NCBI GenBank assembly: GCA_023269675.1
Contig: JAHFSX010000021.1
Span: 45,845 to 109,844 of the forward strand
Source: Verrucomicrobiota bacterium
GTDB taxonomy: Bacteria > Verrucomicrobiota > Kiritimatiellia > RFP12 > UBA1067
Length of the DNA: 64,000 nucleotides
Reading direction: 5' to 3'
How positions within the stretch are numbered: the first letter of the stretch is position 1; every line of letters starts with the position of its first letter. The notes below the pieces were generated by a model. That model did no database searches and was not told the origin of the DNA. It saw only the letters and a list, made by a program, of their open reading frames with translations. Below are positions 34,690 through 43,415 of the stretch, piece by piece. Position numbers and translations under genes: made by a program.

Positions 34690-37500
34690 TCAGGCCAAGA
34701 CCCTCGCCACGATCTCCCGCAATTCTTTTTGGGTGTAGGGTTTTGCGGCGACGCCTTTGAACCCATATTCGGCGGGGTTGGCCATCACCGGATCGGCATC
34801 GTATCCGCTGGAAACGATGGCCCTGACTTGAGGATCGATCGCCAGAAAGTTTTTGATCGCCTCTTTCCCGCCGATTCCTCCGGGGATGGTCAGGTCCATG
34901 ATGACCGCGTCGAAAGGCTCACCGGTCTCCATCGCCCGTTTGTACAGCTCAAGGGCCTCCCGGCCTCCGGGGGCGGAGGCAACCGAGTATCCGCAGGGGG
35001 CGAGCATGCGGGCGGCGATGCTGCTGATCGCCGCATCGTCATCCATCACCAGGATTCGGGCGGTGCGGGCCGCAGGCCGGCATTCTGCGGCAGGCGGCTG
35101 TGTATCCGCCTGCTGCGGACGACCGGAAGCGGGCAGGTAAAGCGTAAAGGCCGTACCTTTGCCAAGTTCCGATTCAACCCCGATACGGCCGCCATGCTTG
35201 CCGATAATGGACCAGACCGTCGCCAGGCCCAGCCCGGTGCCGGTCTGCTTGGTGGTGAAATAGGGTTCGAAGATCCGGTCAAGGTGCTTCGGATCGATGC
35301 CGGTCCCCTCATCCCGCACGGTGACCTTGACGTAGTTCCCCCCGCGGAGACCGGCGACGGCCGCCTCCGGAAGGACCGCATTCTCCAAGTTGATGTACAG
35401 GTGCCCGCCCTCGGGCATCGCCTGACGGGCGTTGACGGTGAGGTTGGAAATGACCTGCTGGATCTGCCCCTTGTCCGCTTCGGCCGTCCACAGGTCAGCG
35501 GCTTGCCGATAAACGAGGCTCACGTTGCTGCCCGAAAGGTCGAAGCGCGCGACTTCCTCGGCAAGAGCGCCCAGGCTGACATCTTCCTTGACAGGGTCGC
35601 CGCCCTTGGCGAAGGTCAGCAACTGCTTGGTCAGGCGGACCGCGCGGTTCATGGATTGTTCCGCCTCATCCAGGAACACGCGCCCGGGATGGTCTTGGGC
35701 GAGTTCCTCTTTGGCCAATGCGATGTTCCCGAACAGCCCTGTGAGGATATTGTTGAAATCATGCGCGATCCCGCCGGCCAGCGTGCCGACGCTCTGGAGT
35801 TTCCGCATGTTCTGCAGTTCGGCCTCGGCCCGCTTGCGGCCGGTGATGTCCAGAACGGAGATGATGCCCGCGGGCCTGCCTCCCAAGGTCGTCGAGGCGC
35901 CCGACAAATCGACCCACTTCTTCGTGCCGTCCTTGGCGATGATTTCGAATTCAAAGCTGTTCGCCGTGCTGTCTCCGTGCAGGCGTTTCGTTCCGTTTTC
36001 CCGGATGAGCTCCTGGTAATCGGGATGGACGAATCCCCAGTAAGGCATGCCCTGAAGCTCTTTTTCGGAATACCCGCACATGGCCACGGCGGCGCGGTTC
36101 GCGTAAACCCAGCGGTCGTCCTGGTAAAGCATCACCGCCGTGGGCGTCGAGTCGGCCAGCACCCGGAACTTCTCCTCGCTTTCGCGCAACGCCTCCTCGA
36201 CCCGCTTGCGCTCGGTGATGTCGCGGTAAATCGACTGATAGGTGCCGTCGGGCATCATCTTGGTCCGCATGTCCAGCACAACCGCCGAACCGTCCGGACG
36301 GATCAGGGTGCGTTCGGAAACAACGGCCTGCCCCTGCTGCAGCAAATCGTAGCGGAACGGCTGCCTCGTCATACTCTCCCGCGTGAAAGGCATCTCGCGG
36401 ATGTCCTTGCCGATCAGCTCCTCTCGCTTCATGCCGGACAGATCGCACATGCATTGGTTGGCCTCGATGATCACGCCCTCGTGAGAACCCAAGAGTATCC
36501 CGTCCACGGCGAGCTCGACCAGTCCGCGGTACCGGTTCTCGCTGCCGCGCAGGGTGCTTTCCGCACATTTGCGCGCGGTGATGTCCTGCACAAAAGCCAC
36601 GATCCTCCCGCCGTCCGTGGGCTGGTACTGGGCGCTGATTTCGACATCTAAAACACTCCCGTCCTTGCGGCGGTGTCGGGACTCGAACCGGTCCTCGCCC
36701 CGCGCCATGATCCTCCGGATGCGGGAGGCCATGTCTGCGGCCGGCTCGCCGGCTTCAAGGTCGGCCATGTTCATGGACAGCAGTTCCCGCACGCTGTAGC
36801 CGCTCATCCGGCAGAACGCCGCATTGACTTCAAGCAGCCGCCCCTGCGTGTCCGACAGCCAGCAGCCGTCCATGGCCGCCTGGAGGATGGCCCGGTGCCG
36901 CGCCTCGCTTTCGCGCAGCGTCTCGACAAACCGGGCCCGCGCCGCCTGGTCCGAGAGGATCTTGCCGATCAGAACCGTCGCCAGCGGATAAACCAGCATC
37001 ACCGGCCAGCCGATGCGTTTCAGCACGGGAAGGATCAGGCCCACCGGCAGTGTGACCGTCATCGCCAGCATGGCCAGGTGCACCGCGAGGCCGAACGCCA
37101 GGAGCGTGGCGGAAGAAACCTCCGCCGGCTTGCCGCGCCGGCGCTGATAGAGGCCGATTCCGAGCGCCGCCGAAACCAGAATCACCGACACGCCCATCAC
37201 CGTGCCGGGCCCTCCCTGGAAAACGCGCAGCGGTATCGTCGTCAGGCAGGCCACCGCCGCGGCCCACGGGCCGAAAAACAGCCCGCCCAGACTGACCATC
37301 ACCGACCGGCCGTCGAAGATCAGGCCGGGCCCCAAGACGAACGGGCGCAGCATGCCGATGGCCGCCGCGCTCCCGAACACGGCGCCCTGCAGCAGGACCC
37401 CCGCCCGGGTGTTCCGCTTCCAGCGCAGGTCCACGAAACCGCTGACCACACTGAGCGCGATCAGCAGGGAGAGATTGTAGATCAAGTCGATCCAGATCAT
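34690..37500 (-). CDS. Hybrid sensor histidine kinase / response regulator
   Basis: A 936-residue membrane sensor. Residues about 1-185 hold a LytS/YhcK-type 5TM receptor module (RPFVLGPGLIFDGRSVMVSLGGLFFGPW). Three PAS domains follow (about 200-320, 325-440, 445-565). The kinase core has the phospho-acceptor HDFNN motif (GGIAHDFNNILTGLFGN, His near 576), the N-box NLTVNARQAMPEGG and G-boxes DEGTGID and GTGLGLATVW. A C-terminal receiver domain (about 818-935) has the phospho-Asp in DAVIMDLTIPGG. The core is of the NtrB-like/HDFNN hybrid type. No output domain or target is visible. It is divergent from a second kinase-receiver fusion, and the two may form a branched system. Confidence 0.92.
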   Translation of the reverse strand: MIWIDLIYNLSLLIALSVVSGFVDLRWKRNTRAGVLLQGAVFGSAAAIGMLRPFVLGPGLIFDGRSVMVSLGGLFFGPWAAAVACLTTIPLRVFQGGPGTVMGVSVILVSAALGIGLYQRRRGKPAEVSSATLLAFGLAVHLAMLAMTVTLPVGLILPVLKRIGWPVMLVYPLATVLIGKILSDQAARARFVETLRESEARHRAILQAAMDGCWLSDTQGRLLEVNAAFCRMSGYSVRELLSMNMADLEAGEPAADMASRIRRIMARGEDRFESRHRRKDGSVLDVEISAQYQPTDGGRIVAFVQDITARKCAESTLRGSENRYRGLVELAVDGILLGSHEGVIIEANQCMCDLSGMKREELIGKDIREMPFTRESMTRQPFRYDLLQQGQAVVSERTLIRPDGSAVVLDMRTKMMPDGTYQSIYRDITERKRVEEALRESEEKFRVLADSTPTAVMLYQDDRWVYANRAAVAMCGYSEKELQGMPYWGFVHPDYQELIRENGTKRLHGDSTANSFEFEIIAKDGTKKWVDLSGASTTLGGRPAGIISVLDITGRKRAEAELQNMRKLQSVGTLAGGIAHDFNNILTGLFGNIALAKEELAQDHPGRVFLDEAEQSMNRAVRLTKQLLTFAKGGDPVKEDVSLGALAEEVARFDLSGSNVSLVYRQAADLWTAEADKGQIQQVISNLTVNARQAMPEGGHLYINLENAVLPEAAVAGLRGGNYVKVTVRDEGTGIDPKHLDRIFEPYFTTKQTGTGLGLATVWSIIGKHGGRIGVESELGKGTAFTLYLPASGRPQQADTQPPAAECRPAARTARILVMDDDAAISSIAARMLAPCGYSVASAPGGREALELYKRAMETGEPFDAVIMDLTIPGGIGGKEAIKNFLAIDPQVRAIVSSGYDADPVMANPAEYGFKGVAAKPYTQKELREIVARVLA

Positions 37501-37824
37501 GGCGCTCCTGGCAGTTAGTCAAACTGTCGTGCACGGTAACACACTTGATCGTCTTCGTTCAAGCCGATTGCCATGTGCGGATTTGATCTTGGACTGGGCT
37601 GGCGGACGGGGGAGAAGCGTGATGGTTTCTGGTTTGAGGGTTGGATCGCACGAGTCATAAGCGTTCACCGCCAAACGCTCACCTTTATGCAAAGAGAAGA
37701 GCGCACCGAAACCATGCCTTCGTTGCCTTTAGGCCTCGGCGTGAAAGTCGATCAACGTTGCCGTTTAGGCTGGCGGATGCCGTTTCGAACTGTCAGTATA
37801 TGCTGAACATTAAAGGAGCACATC
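37501..37824. other. Divergent intergenic region between two sensor kinases
   Basis: No gene can be supported; the 77-aa ORF within it lacks family character. An AAAGGAG site precedes the right-hand kinase, and CAGTATATGC upstream of it may contain its -10 box. No repeat element is seen. Confidence 0.45.
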
Positions 37825-39750
37825 ATGTTCCTGGCGACCGTACTTGTCTTATCGATCCTGGTTCAGTTCTATACGGCCGGGCTGGCCATTTTCCTGATCC
37901 GGAGAATCCATCGCAGCGTCGCCTGGCTGTTTTTGGCTGCCGGATTTGTGCTGATGGGCGTTCGCCGGGCCTTTGTGCTGGCCGGCACACTCACTTCAGG
38001 CGCATCCGAGTTTGACCCGGTTTCCGAAGGCGTGGGTTTATTGATTTCAATCCTGTTGCTGGGCGGGGTCTGGAAAATCAGGGGCGTGTTCGACCACCTC
38101 AACCGGCTGCGTCTCGACGCGGAGGAGCAAGCCGAGAAGCGCAGGAAGGCCGAGGCGGAGCTGACGGCTGCCCTGCGGTGCGCCCAGGAGACGGCGGCGC
38201 GCCTGCGGGAAAGCGAAGAGCGGCTGCGCTTCCTGGGCGACAACCTGCCGGGAGCGATGCTCTACCAGGTCGACTGCGGCGCGGACGGCCGCGGACGGCG
38301 GTTCACTTATGTCAGCGGCGGCGTCGAGCGTATCCACGAGATGTCCGTGGCCGAGGTGATGGAACAGCCGTACGCGATTTACACCCAGCTGGACGAGGAG
38401 GACAGCCGGCCGTTCGCCGAGTTCGAAAGGGCCGCGATAGAAACCATGTCCATGTTCCGCGCCGAGACGCGGATCAGGCTGCCGTCGGGAAAAACGAAAT
38501 GGATCCTGATCGCATCGGCCCCGCATCGCGGGCGGGACAATCACCTGATTTGGGACGGCTTCGAAATCGACATCACGGAGCACAAGCTGCTCGAAGAGGC
38601 TTTGCAGGGACACGGCAAGGCGCTCGAGAAGGCGGTGGCAGACCGGACGGCCAGCCTGCGGCACCTCGTCGAGGAACTGGGGCAGACGGAGCAGCGCGAG
38701 CGCCGGCGGCTGTCAGACTTTCTGCACGACGATCTGCAGCAGGTTCTTGTCGGCGCGCGGCTGATTGCGGAAAGCCTCGTCCCCCCCCATCCGGCGGATG
38801 CCCGCGCGGGCGATCTTTGCAAGATACGTGATCTCCTGACCGAGGCGGTCAACAAAACCCGCGTGTTGACCAACGGGCTGGTGACGCCTCTGCTGTACGA
38901 ACTCGGCCTCACGCCCGCGTTGCACCACTTGGCGGGGCAAATGAGCGAACGCTTCGGGCTCGATGTCGTTTTTGAGGTCCCGGACCTGCCGGAGGTGCGG
39001 CAAGAAGCGCTGAAACTCCACCTCTTCCACTCTGTCAGTGAACTTCTGTTCAACGCCTGCAAACACTCGGGAACGAAGAGGGTCCTGTTGCGAGGAGGAA
39101 TCTCCGGAGGCCGGGTTGAGCTTTCGGTCTCTGACGCGGGAAAAGGGTTCGACGTCGGAGGCCTCCCGAACGGAGCGGCTAGCGGGGGAGGCATCGGGCT
39201 GTTCAGCATCCGCGAACGGATCGGGGCCTTGGGCGGCACGCTGGGCGTTGATGCGGCTCCGGGCCGTGGCACGCGCGTGACGATCAGCGTTCCCGTGTCG
39301 CGGGAAGAGCCGCCCGCCCCGCAACAGGTGTGCATGCCGCCTCCTGCGGAGCCGGCCGCCGCGATCTCGAAGGGAAGGGCACGCGTTCTGATCGCCGATG
39401 ACCACGCTTTCTTCCGCGGCGTGCTGGTGTCGCGGCTGGGCGCTGAACCGTCTCTGGAGGTGGTGGGCGAAGCGGCTAACGGACTCGAGGCGGTCGCGCT
39501 TGCGAGGCGGCTTCGCCCGGATGTCATCATTATGGATATCCGCATGCCGGCCACGGGGGGCATAGAGGCGACGCGGCTGATCCTCTCGGAATTTCCGGAA
39601 ACCGTCGTGATCGGCATTTCGGCCTTTGCGGACGAGGGCTTCAGAACCGGGATGCTGGATGCCGGGGGGGTGGATTTGCTGGACAAGAAGGACGCGGGCG
39701 AGCAGTTGCCGGAGATGATCGCGAAGTACCTTGACCGCCGCGGGAAATGA
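37825..39750 (+). CDS. NarX/DegS-type histidine kinase fused to a receiver domain
   Basis: A 641-residue protein. Three hydrophobic segments occupy the first 90 residues, then a coiled coil and a PAS domain (about 130-255). The dimerisation/phosphoacceptor domain is HisKA_3: EQRERRRLSDFLHDDLQQVLVGARL, with the His near 302. The ATPase domain (about 400-495) has ELLFNACKHSG and GGIGLFSIRERIGALGG. The C-terminal receiver (about 520-638) starts VLIADDHAFFRGVL and has the phospho-Asp in VIIMDIRMPATGG. It looks like the receiver half of a NarL/FixJ regulator without its LuxR-type HTH, so it cannot bind DNA itself. AAAGGAG lies at good distance from the ATG. Confidence 0.9.
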   Translation: MFLATVLVLSILVQFYTAGLAIFLIRRIHRSVAWLFLAAGFVLMGVRRAFVLAGTLTSGASEFDPVSEGVGLLISILLLGGVWKIRGVFDHLNRLRLDAEEQAEKRRKAEAELTAALRCAQETAARLRESEERLRFLGDNLPGAMLYQVDCGADGRGRRFTYVSGGVERIHEMSVAEVMEQPYAIYTQLDEEDSRPFAEFERAAIETMSMFRAETRIRLPSGKTKWILIASAPHRGRDNHLIWDGFEIDITEHKLLEEALQGHGKALEKAVADRTASLRHLVEELGQTEQRERRRLSDFLHDDLQQVLVGARLIAESLVPPHPADARAGDLCKIRDLLTEAVNKTRVLTNGLVTPLLYELGLTPALHHLAGQMSERFGLDVVFEVPDLPEVRQEALKLHLFHSVSELLFNACKHSGTKRVLLRGGISGGRVELSVSDAGKGFDVGGLPNGAASGGGIGLFSIRERIGALGGTLGVDAAPGRGTRVTISVPVSREEPPAPQQVCMPPPAEPAAAISKGRARVLIADDHAFFRGVLVSRLGAEPSLEVVGEAANGLEAVALARRLRPDVIIMDIRMPATGGIEATRLILSEFPETVVIGISAFADEGFRTGMLDAGGVDLLDKKDAGEQLPEMIAKYLDRRGK

Positions 39751-40057
39751 ACGCTCCGGCAATCCCCGGACGGCCAATCGAAACCGCTGATCTTATCCGT
39801 TGCCGCCCGACAGGCCGGGTGCCTGCTTTTTGCCTTTACCGGCGTCGAGCGCATGTCCGACGGCAGTCATCAACGCCGAACCGCCCAAGGGACGGCGCAC
39901 CGGACTCCCGTTCTTCTTTGTCGGCCTGTATATTGACAAGGCCGCAGGTACCGGCATCAAGAGTAAATAATCCGTTTCCTGGCCCGCAGGCGCGTGACGC
40001 GCCTGCGGACTCCCGGATGACCGAACTCCCCGCCGCCGACCGTTTGATCACATTTTC
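39751..40057. other. Intergenic region, nothing recognised
   Basis: No gene, tRNA or clear terminator was seen in this stretch between the kinase gene and the methyltransferase remnant. Short ORFs here have no family character. Confidence 0.4.
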
Positions 40058-40641
40058 TTATCCGACGTGGCCGAGGGCCGAGAGGGCGTCGACGAGGCGC
40101 TGGACGGTCGGGGCGCGAACGCCGGTGAAGTGGCGGGCGAGGGGCTTCGCGCCGTGGGTTTGCTGCCACGCGGTCTGGCGGATCACGCCGCGCACGAGAG
40201 CGATCTGGTCGGCGAGGGTGTCGGGCCAGGCGAGAGGAGCGGGAGAGAGGTCAGAGGTCGGAGGTCAGAGTTCGGGAGACCGAGATCGGACTGCACGGCG
40301 ACGCTGCCGGCTGAAGCCGGTACAACATGCGGTTGCTGATAAGCGGGACGGAGATAGCGGACTGTGCCGCGTGATTCCTCGTCGGCGCGGGCGCGGTTGA
40401 GGGCGACCAGCCGGTCGAGAATGACGGCGTCTGCGAGCGCGGCGTCCCACCCGTAGGCGGCAGCAACGGCCGCGTCGAGTTCGTCATGGAGCTGGCGCAG
40501 GACGGTGACGAGTCCCCGATCGTGGATGGCGCGCTGCTTGGCGGTGAGCGTCTCGTTGGCGCGGATCGCCTCCAGCACGGCGCAAAACTCCGTGAGGAAA
40601 AGCTGGCAGATGGAAGCTTCCTTAAGGCCGAGAGAGCTCAC
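40058..40641 (-). pseudogene. C-terminal remnant of an MmeI-type DNA methyltransferase
   Basis: The reverse strand encodes the C-terminal end of the MmeI-like class I SAM-dependent DNA methyltransferase family (target-recognition/helical tail). One frame carries RANETLTAKQRAIHDRGLV, AAAYGWDAALADAVILDRLVALN and TVRYLRPAYQ. The reading then shifts frame, and AWPDTLADQIALVRGVIRQ ... QRLVDALSALGHVG continues to a stop. Between the two blocks is an insert made of simple repeat (GGTCAGAGGTCGGAGG type) and a CCGGCTTCAGCCGG palindrome, which probably caused the frameshift. The catalytic N-terminal domain is absent. It is the trace of a lost restriction-modification locus. Confidence 0.75.
40240..40330. 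repeat. Composite simple repeat and palindrome within the methyltransferase remnant
   Basis: GAGAGAGGTCAGAGGTCGGA with further AGGTCAGAG units, followed by GCCGGCTGAAGCCGG. It sits at the frameshift of the remnant, between two blocks that are contiguous in the family. Confidence 0.55.
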
Positions 40642-40829
40642 CGGCCCCGGCGCCTGCCGTTTTTGCCGGATTCATCGGCGCCCCTGCAACTCGTGCGGGC
40701 CGTTAGGTGGATGGCTGAACACTTTTTCAGGACATTCCAGCCCTTGCGAGGCCGCGGGGTCTGTGAGAAAATTTCTTTGGTGAAATAGACTTCCGAGGCA
40801 GGCGGCCTGACGCGGGCACAGGTGAACCC

Positions 40830-41234
40830 ATGAAAGCCATCGATCTACATGACGAGTCCGTGTGGAAGACGGACAACCAGGGCGCGGAATACACGGTCTC
40901 CGTGCCGTGCGACAATCCGTGCCTGCGGTCCGGAGCCGTCACCGTCCTGATGGTCTGCGAGGGGAGGGCATTCACCCCCGAGGACCGCGACCACGCCCAA
41001 CAGCTTCTCGACGCGCTCCCTCAGCGGCTGAACAGCATCTTCGCGCGGATGATGGATCTTCTGGGTATCCGCGAGTCGAGCGAGTTCCACGCGGCCAAGG
41101 GCACCCCCACGCTGATGCTGGAAGCCGGCGACCATAACCGCTGGATCTTTGCCTTGGACAGTGTGCCTCAAGACTCCAGCCTCTTTGTCGAGTGGGCGAA
41201 CGATCAGATCGTCAACGTATGGCTTTCGGGCTAG
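40830..41234 (+). CDS. Hypothetical protein
   Basis: A 134-residue protein I do not recognise. It is soluble, acidic, without signal peptide or membrane segment; short Cys pair VPCDNPC near residue 28 and a Trp-rich end (RWIFALD ... FVEWANDQIVNVWLSG). An AGGTG site lies at suitable distance before the ATG. It is convergent with the operon to the right and stands alone, so context gives no function. Confidence 0.55.
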   Translation: MKAIDLHDESVWKTDNQGAEYTVSVPCDNPCLRSGAVTVLMVCEGRAFTPEDRDHAQQLLDALPQRLNSIFARMMDLLGIRESSEFHAAKGTPTLMLEAGDHNRWIFALDSVPQDSSLFVEWANDQIVNVWLSG

Positions 41235-41267
41235 GCCCTTCGGCGGCGCGTGTCGGACCGCCCTCGT

Positions 41268-43409
41268 TCAGAACCGCAGCAGCGGGATCAGGCTGCCCTT
41301 CTCGTCGGTTGGCGCGGTCACATCGCGGATCTGGCTCCAATCCACCTCGTGTACGCTGGATTTGCCCGGATACCTGTAAGTCATGGGCTGACGCGTCATG
41401 AAAACCCAGATCGCGTCGGCGGTCACGCTGTCTTCCGCCACGCTCAAGACCCCGTAAGGGTGAACGCCCAGCCCCGATGCCGCCGCCTTGCAGAGCGGCA
41501 ACAGGTCGATGTGCCAGTTGCTCACGTGCACCGCCAAGATGCCCTCCGGAGCCAGCCGGTCGAAGTAGAGCCGGAAGGCCTCGCGCGTCGCCAAGTGATA
41601 AGGAACCGCGTCGCCGCTGTAGGCATCGATCACCAGCAGGTCGTAGAGCGGGTCGCCCGCCGCACGCTCCTTCTCGAGCATCCGCCTCGCGTCGCCGGGC
41701 ACCAGATCGATCGGCATCCTCGCGTCCGGCAGATAGGTGAAGAGCTGCGGGTCGGTCGCCACCCTCACCACCTGAGGATTGATCTCGTAAAAACGGAAAA
41801 GGTCGCCCGGCCGGCCATAACACGCCAAGGTGCCGGCTCCCAGCCCCACCACCCCCACCTTCATCGGCGCTCCGCGCTGATAGCGCGGATGCGCGTGGAA
41901 CGCGATGCCTCCGCCTGTCTGCCCGAAATAGGCTGTGCCTTTTGTCCTCAACTCAGGCGAGCGCAGCTGGATGCCGTGCGTGGTCTGGCCGAACCACAGG
42001 TAATGCACGGGCACGACGCCTGACGCTCCGAACCGCTCCAAGGTCTGCGTCACCGCCAGGCTCCCATAAAAATTCCGGGCACGGAAGACCACGCGCGACT
42101 GCGTATGCCGCGCCGTCACAAAAGCCAAGGCCAGCCACGCCGCACCGCAACACGCCAGATACGCCCACACGTTCCGCCGCGACCTCGCAACAAACGCAGG
42201 CTTGGGCAGACGCCACGCCACCAGAAGCGCGCAAACGAGGAGAATCAGCGGATACTCCAACACGCGGTTAAAGACCAACGGCGCGACTATCGAAGCGAGC
42301 AACCCGCCCGCCGCGCCGCCTGCCGCAATCGCCAAATAAAAGCCGGTCAGCCGGGAGGTCTCCGGCCGCTCCGCATACAGCCAGCCGTGCAACAGCACGC
42401 CCACGCAGAAGACGACCGCCACGGCGGCGGCGGCATTCGGGTAAAAGCTCCCGGTTCCCCACAACCCGTTCGCCACCGCCACGCCCATCAGAGCCGCAAC
42501 GGAGAGTGAGCCCCACACGCCGCGCCGGCCTTCGCCGAAACGCGAAAACCCCACGACATAACTCAACAGAAACACCGCCAGCATCACCACCCACACCAGC
42601 GGCATGGGCGTCACGTCGATGAAGAGATGCGCGATCACCGCATTGAGCAGGAACGCGCTCATCGCAGGCAAGAAGAACCACAGGAACGAGGACGGAGGGC
42701 GGAGCGCCTCAACCGGGAGCCGGCAATCGGCAGCCGGAGGGGGCGTGCCCGCCTCCGCGCGGGCCGCGGACGGCAGGGGCACGGTCCGGCCTCCCCATCC
42801 CGCCCGCGCGATGAGCAGCGCGTAAAGCCCCAGCCCGACCGCAAACCCGTACCACTGCATCGTCAACGGCACGAAAGGCTCCAGCACGAACGGATAGATC
42901 AGCAGCCCCATCAGCGAGCCCAGATTGGACACCGCATACAGCCGGTAGACCCCCCGCCCCGCTTCTCCGCGCTGCGGCGCGTCCGCGCCAGCCACCCAAG
43001 CCTGCACCAGCGTACTCCCCGCCGCCAGCAACACATAGGGCAGGCCCACAAACGCCAGCACGCAGAAAAGGACCTCCAGCGACGGGGTCGAGGAATTGCC
43101 GAAAAGACCTTTCAAGGTCAACCGCAACGCGGCGAAACCAAAGGCCCACGCCACCGCGACCCCGAGCAAGGCCAGATGCGCCGCACGTTGCGTCCGGGCG
43201 CTCTTCCCGGCGAGCAGGTGCGCATACGCGTAACCCGCCAGCAGCAGAACCTGATAGGCCCCGAGACACACGCTCCAAACCGCCGCGCTGCCCCCGAAGA
43301 CGGGCAGGAGCGTGCGGCCCAGCAGGGGCTGGATCATAAACAGCAGGAACGAACCGAAAAACACGGCCGCGGCAGGCAGGAACCTCGACTGCAAAGTTGC
43401 GCGCATCAT
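41268..43409 (-). CDS. Membrane protein fused to a spermidine-synthase-like domain
   Basis: A 713-residue protein. The first ~460 residues contain many hydrophobic segments of the MFS-like type that precede spermidine-synthase-like domains (FFGSFLLFMIQPLLGRTLLPVFGGSAAVW is a typical start). Residues about 515-690 are a Rossmann aminopropyl/methyltransferase-like domain: KVGVVGLGAGTLACYG, RFYEINPQVVRVA, YDLLVIDAYSGDAVPYHLATREAF. The function of this widespread fusion is not established; true polyamine synthesis should not be assumed. A linker about residue 215-235 (AGTPPPAADCRLPVEALRPP) is low-complexity and repeat-like. It is the last gene of the oxidoreductase operon, 6 bases after the acyl-CoA synthetase stop. 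Confidence 0.82.
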   Translation of the reverse strand: MMRATLQSRFLPAAAVFFGSFLLFMIQPLLGRTLLPVFGGSAAVWSVCLGAYQVLLLAGYAYAHLLAGKSARTQRAAHLALLGVAVAWAFGFAALRLTLKGLFGNSSTPSLEVLFCVLAFVGLPYVLLAAGSTLVQAWVAGADAPQRGEAGRGVYRLYAVSNLGSLMGLLIYPFVLEPFVPLTMQWYGFAVGLGLYALLIARAGWGGRTVPLPSAARAEAGTPPPAADCRLPVEALRPPSSFLWFFLPAMSAFLLNAVIAHLFIDVTPMPLVWVVMLAVFLLSYVVGFSRFGEGRRGVWGSLSVAALMGVAVANGLWGTGSFYPNAAAAVAVVFCVGVLLHGWLYAERPETSRLTGFYLAIAAGGAAGGLLASIVAPLVFNRVLEYPLILLVCALLVAWRLPKPAFVARSRRNVWAYLACCGAAWLALAFVTARHTQSRVVFRARNFYGSLAVTQTLERFGASGVVPVHYLWFGQTTHGIQLRSPELRTKGTAYFGQTGGGIAFHAHPRYQRGAPMKVGVVGLGAGTLACYGRPGDLFRFYEINPQVVRVATDPQLFTYLPDARMPIDLVPGDARRMLEKERAAGDPLYDLLVIDAYSGDAVPYHLATREAFRLYFDRLAPEGILAVHVSNWHIDLLPLCKAAASGLGVHPYGVLSVAEDSVTADAIWVFMTRQPMTYRYPGKSSVHEVDWSQIRDVTAPTDEKGSLIPLLRF

Positions 43410-43415
43410 ACTGAA

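Noticed and set aside
37573-37806. 77-aa ORF in the intergenic region between the kinases
   Set aside because: No homology pattern, no ribosome-binding site, and it would occupy the promoter region.
41268-43409. Polyamine (spermidine) biosynthesis
   Set aside because: The domain resembles spermidine synthase but is fused to a membrane region of unknown role and no other polyamine gene is near.
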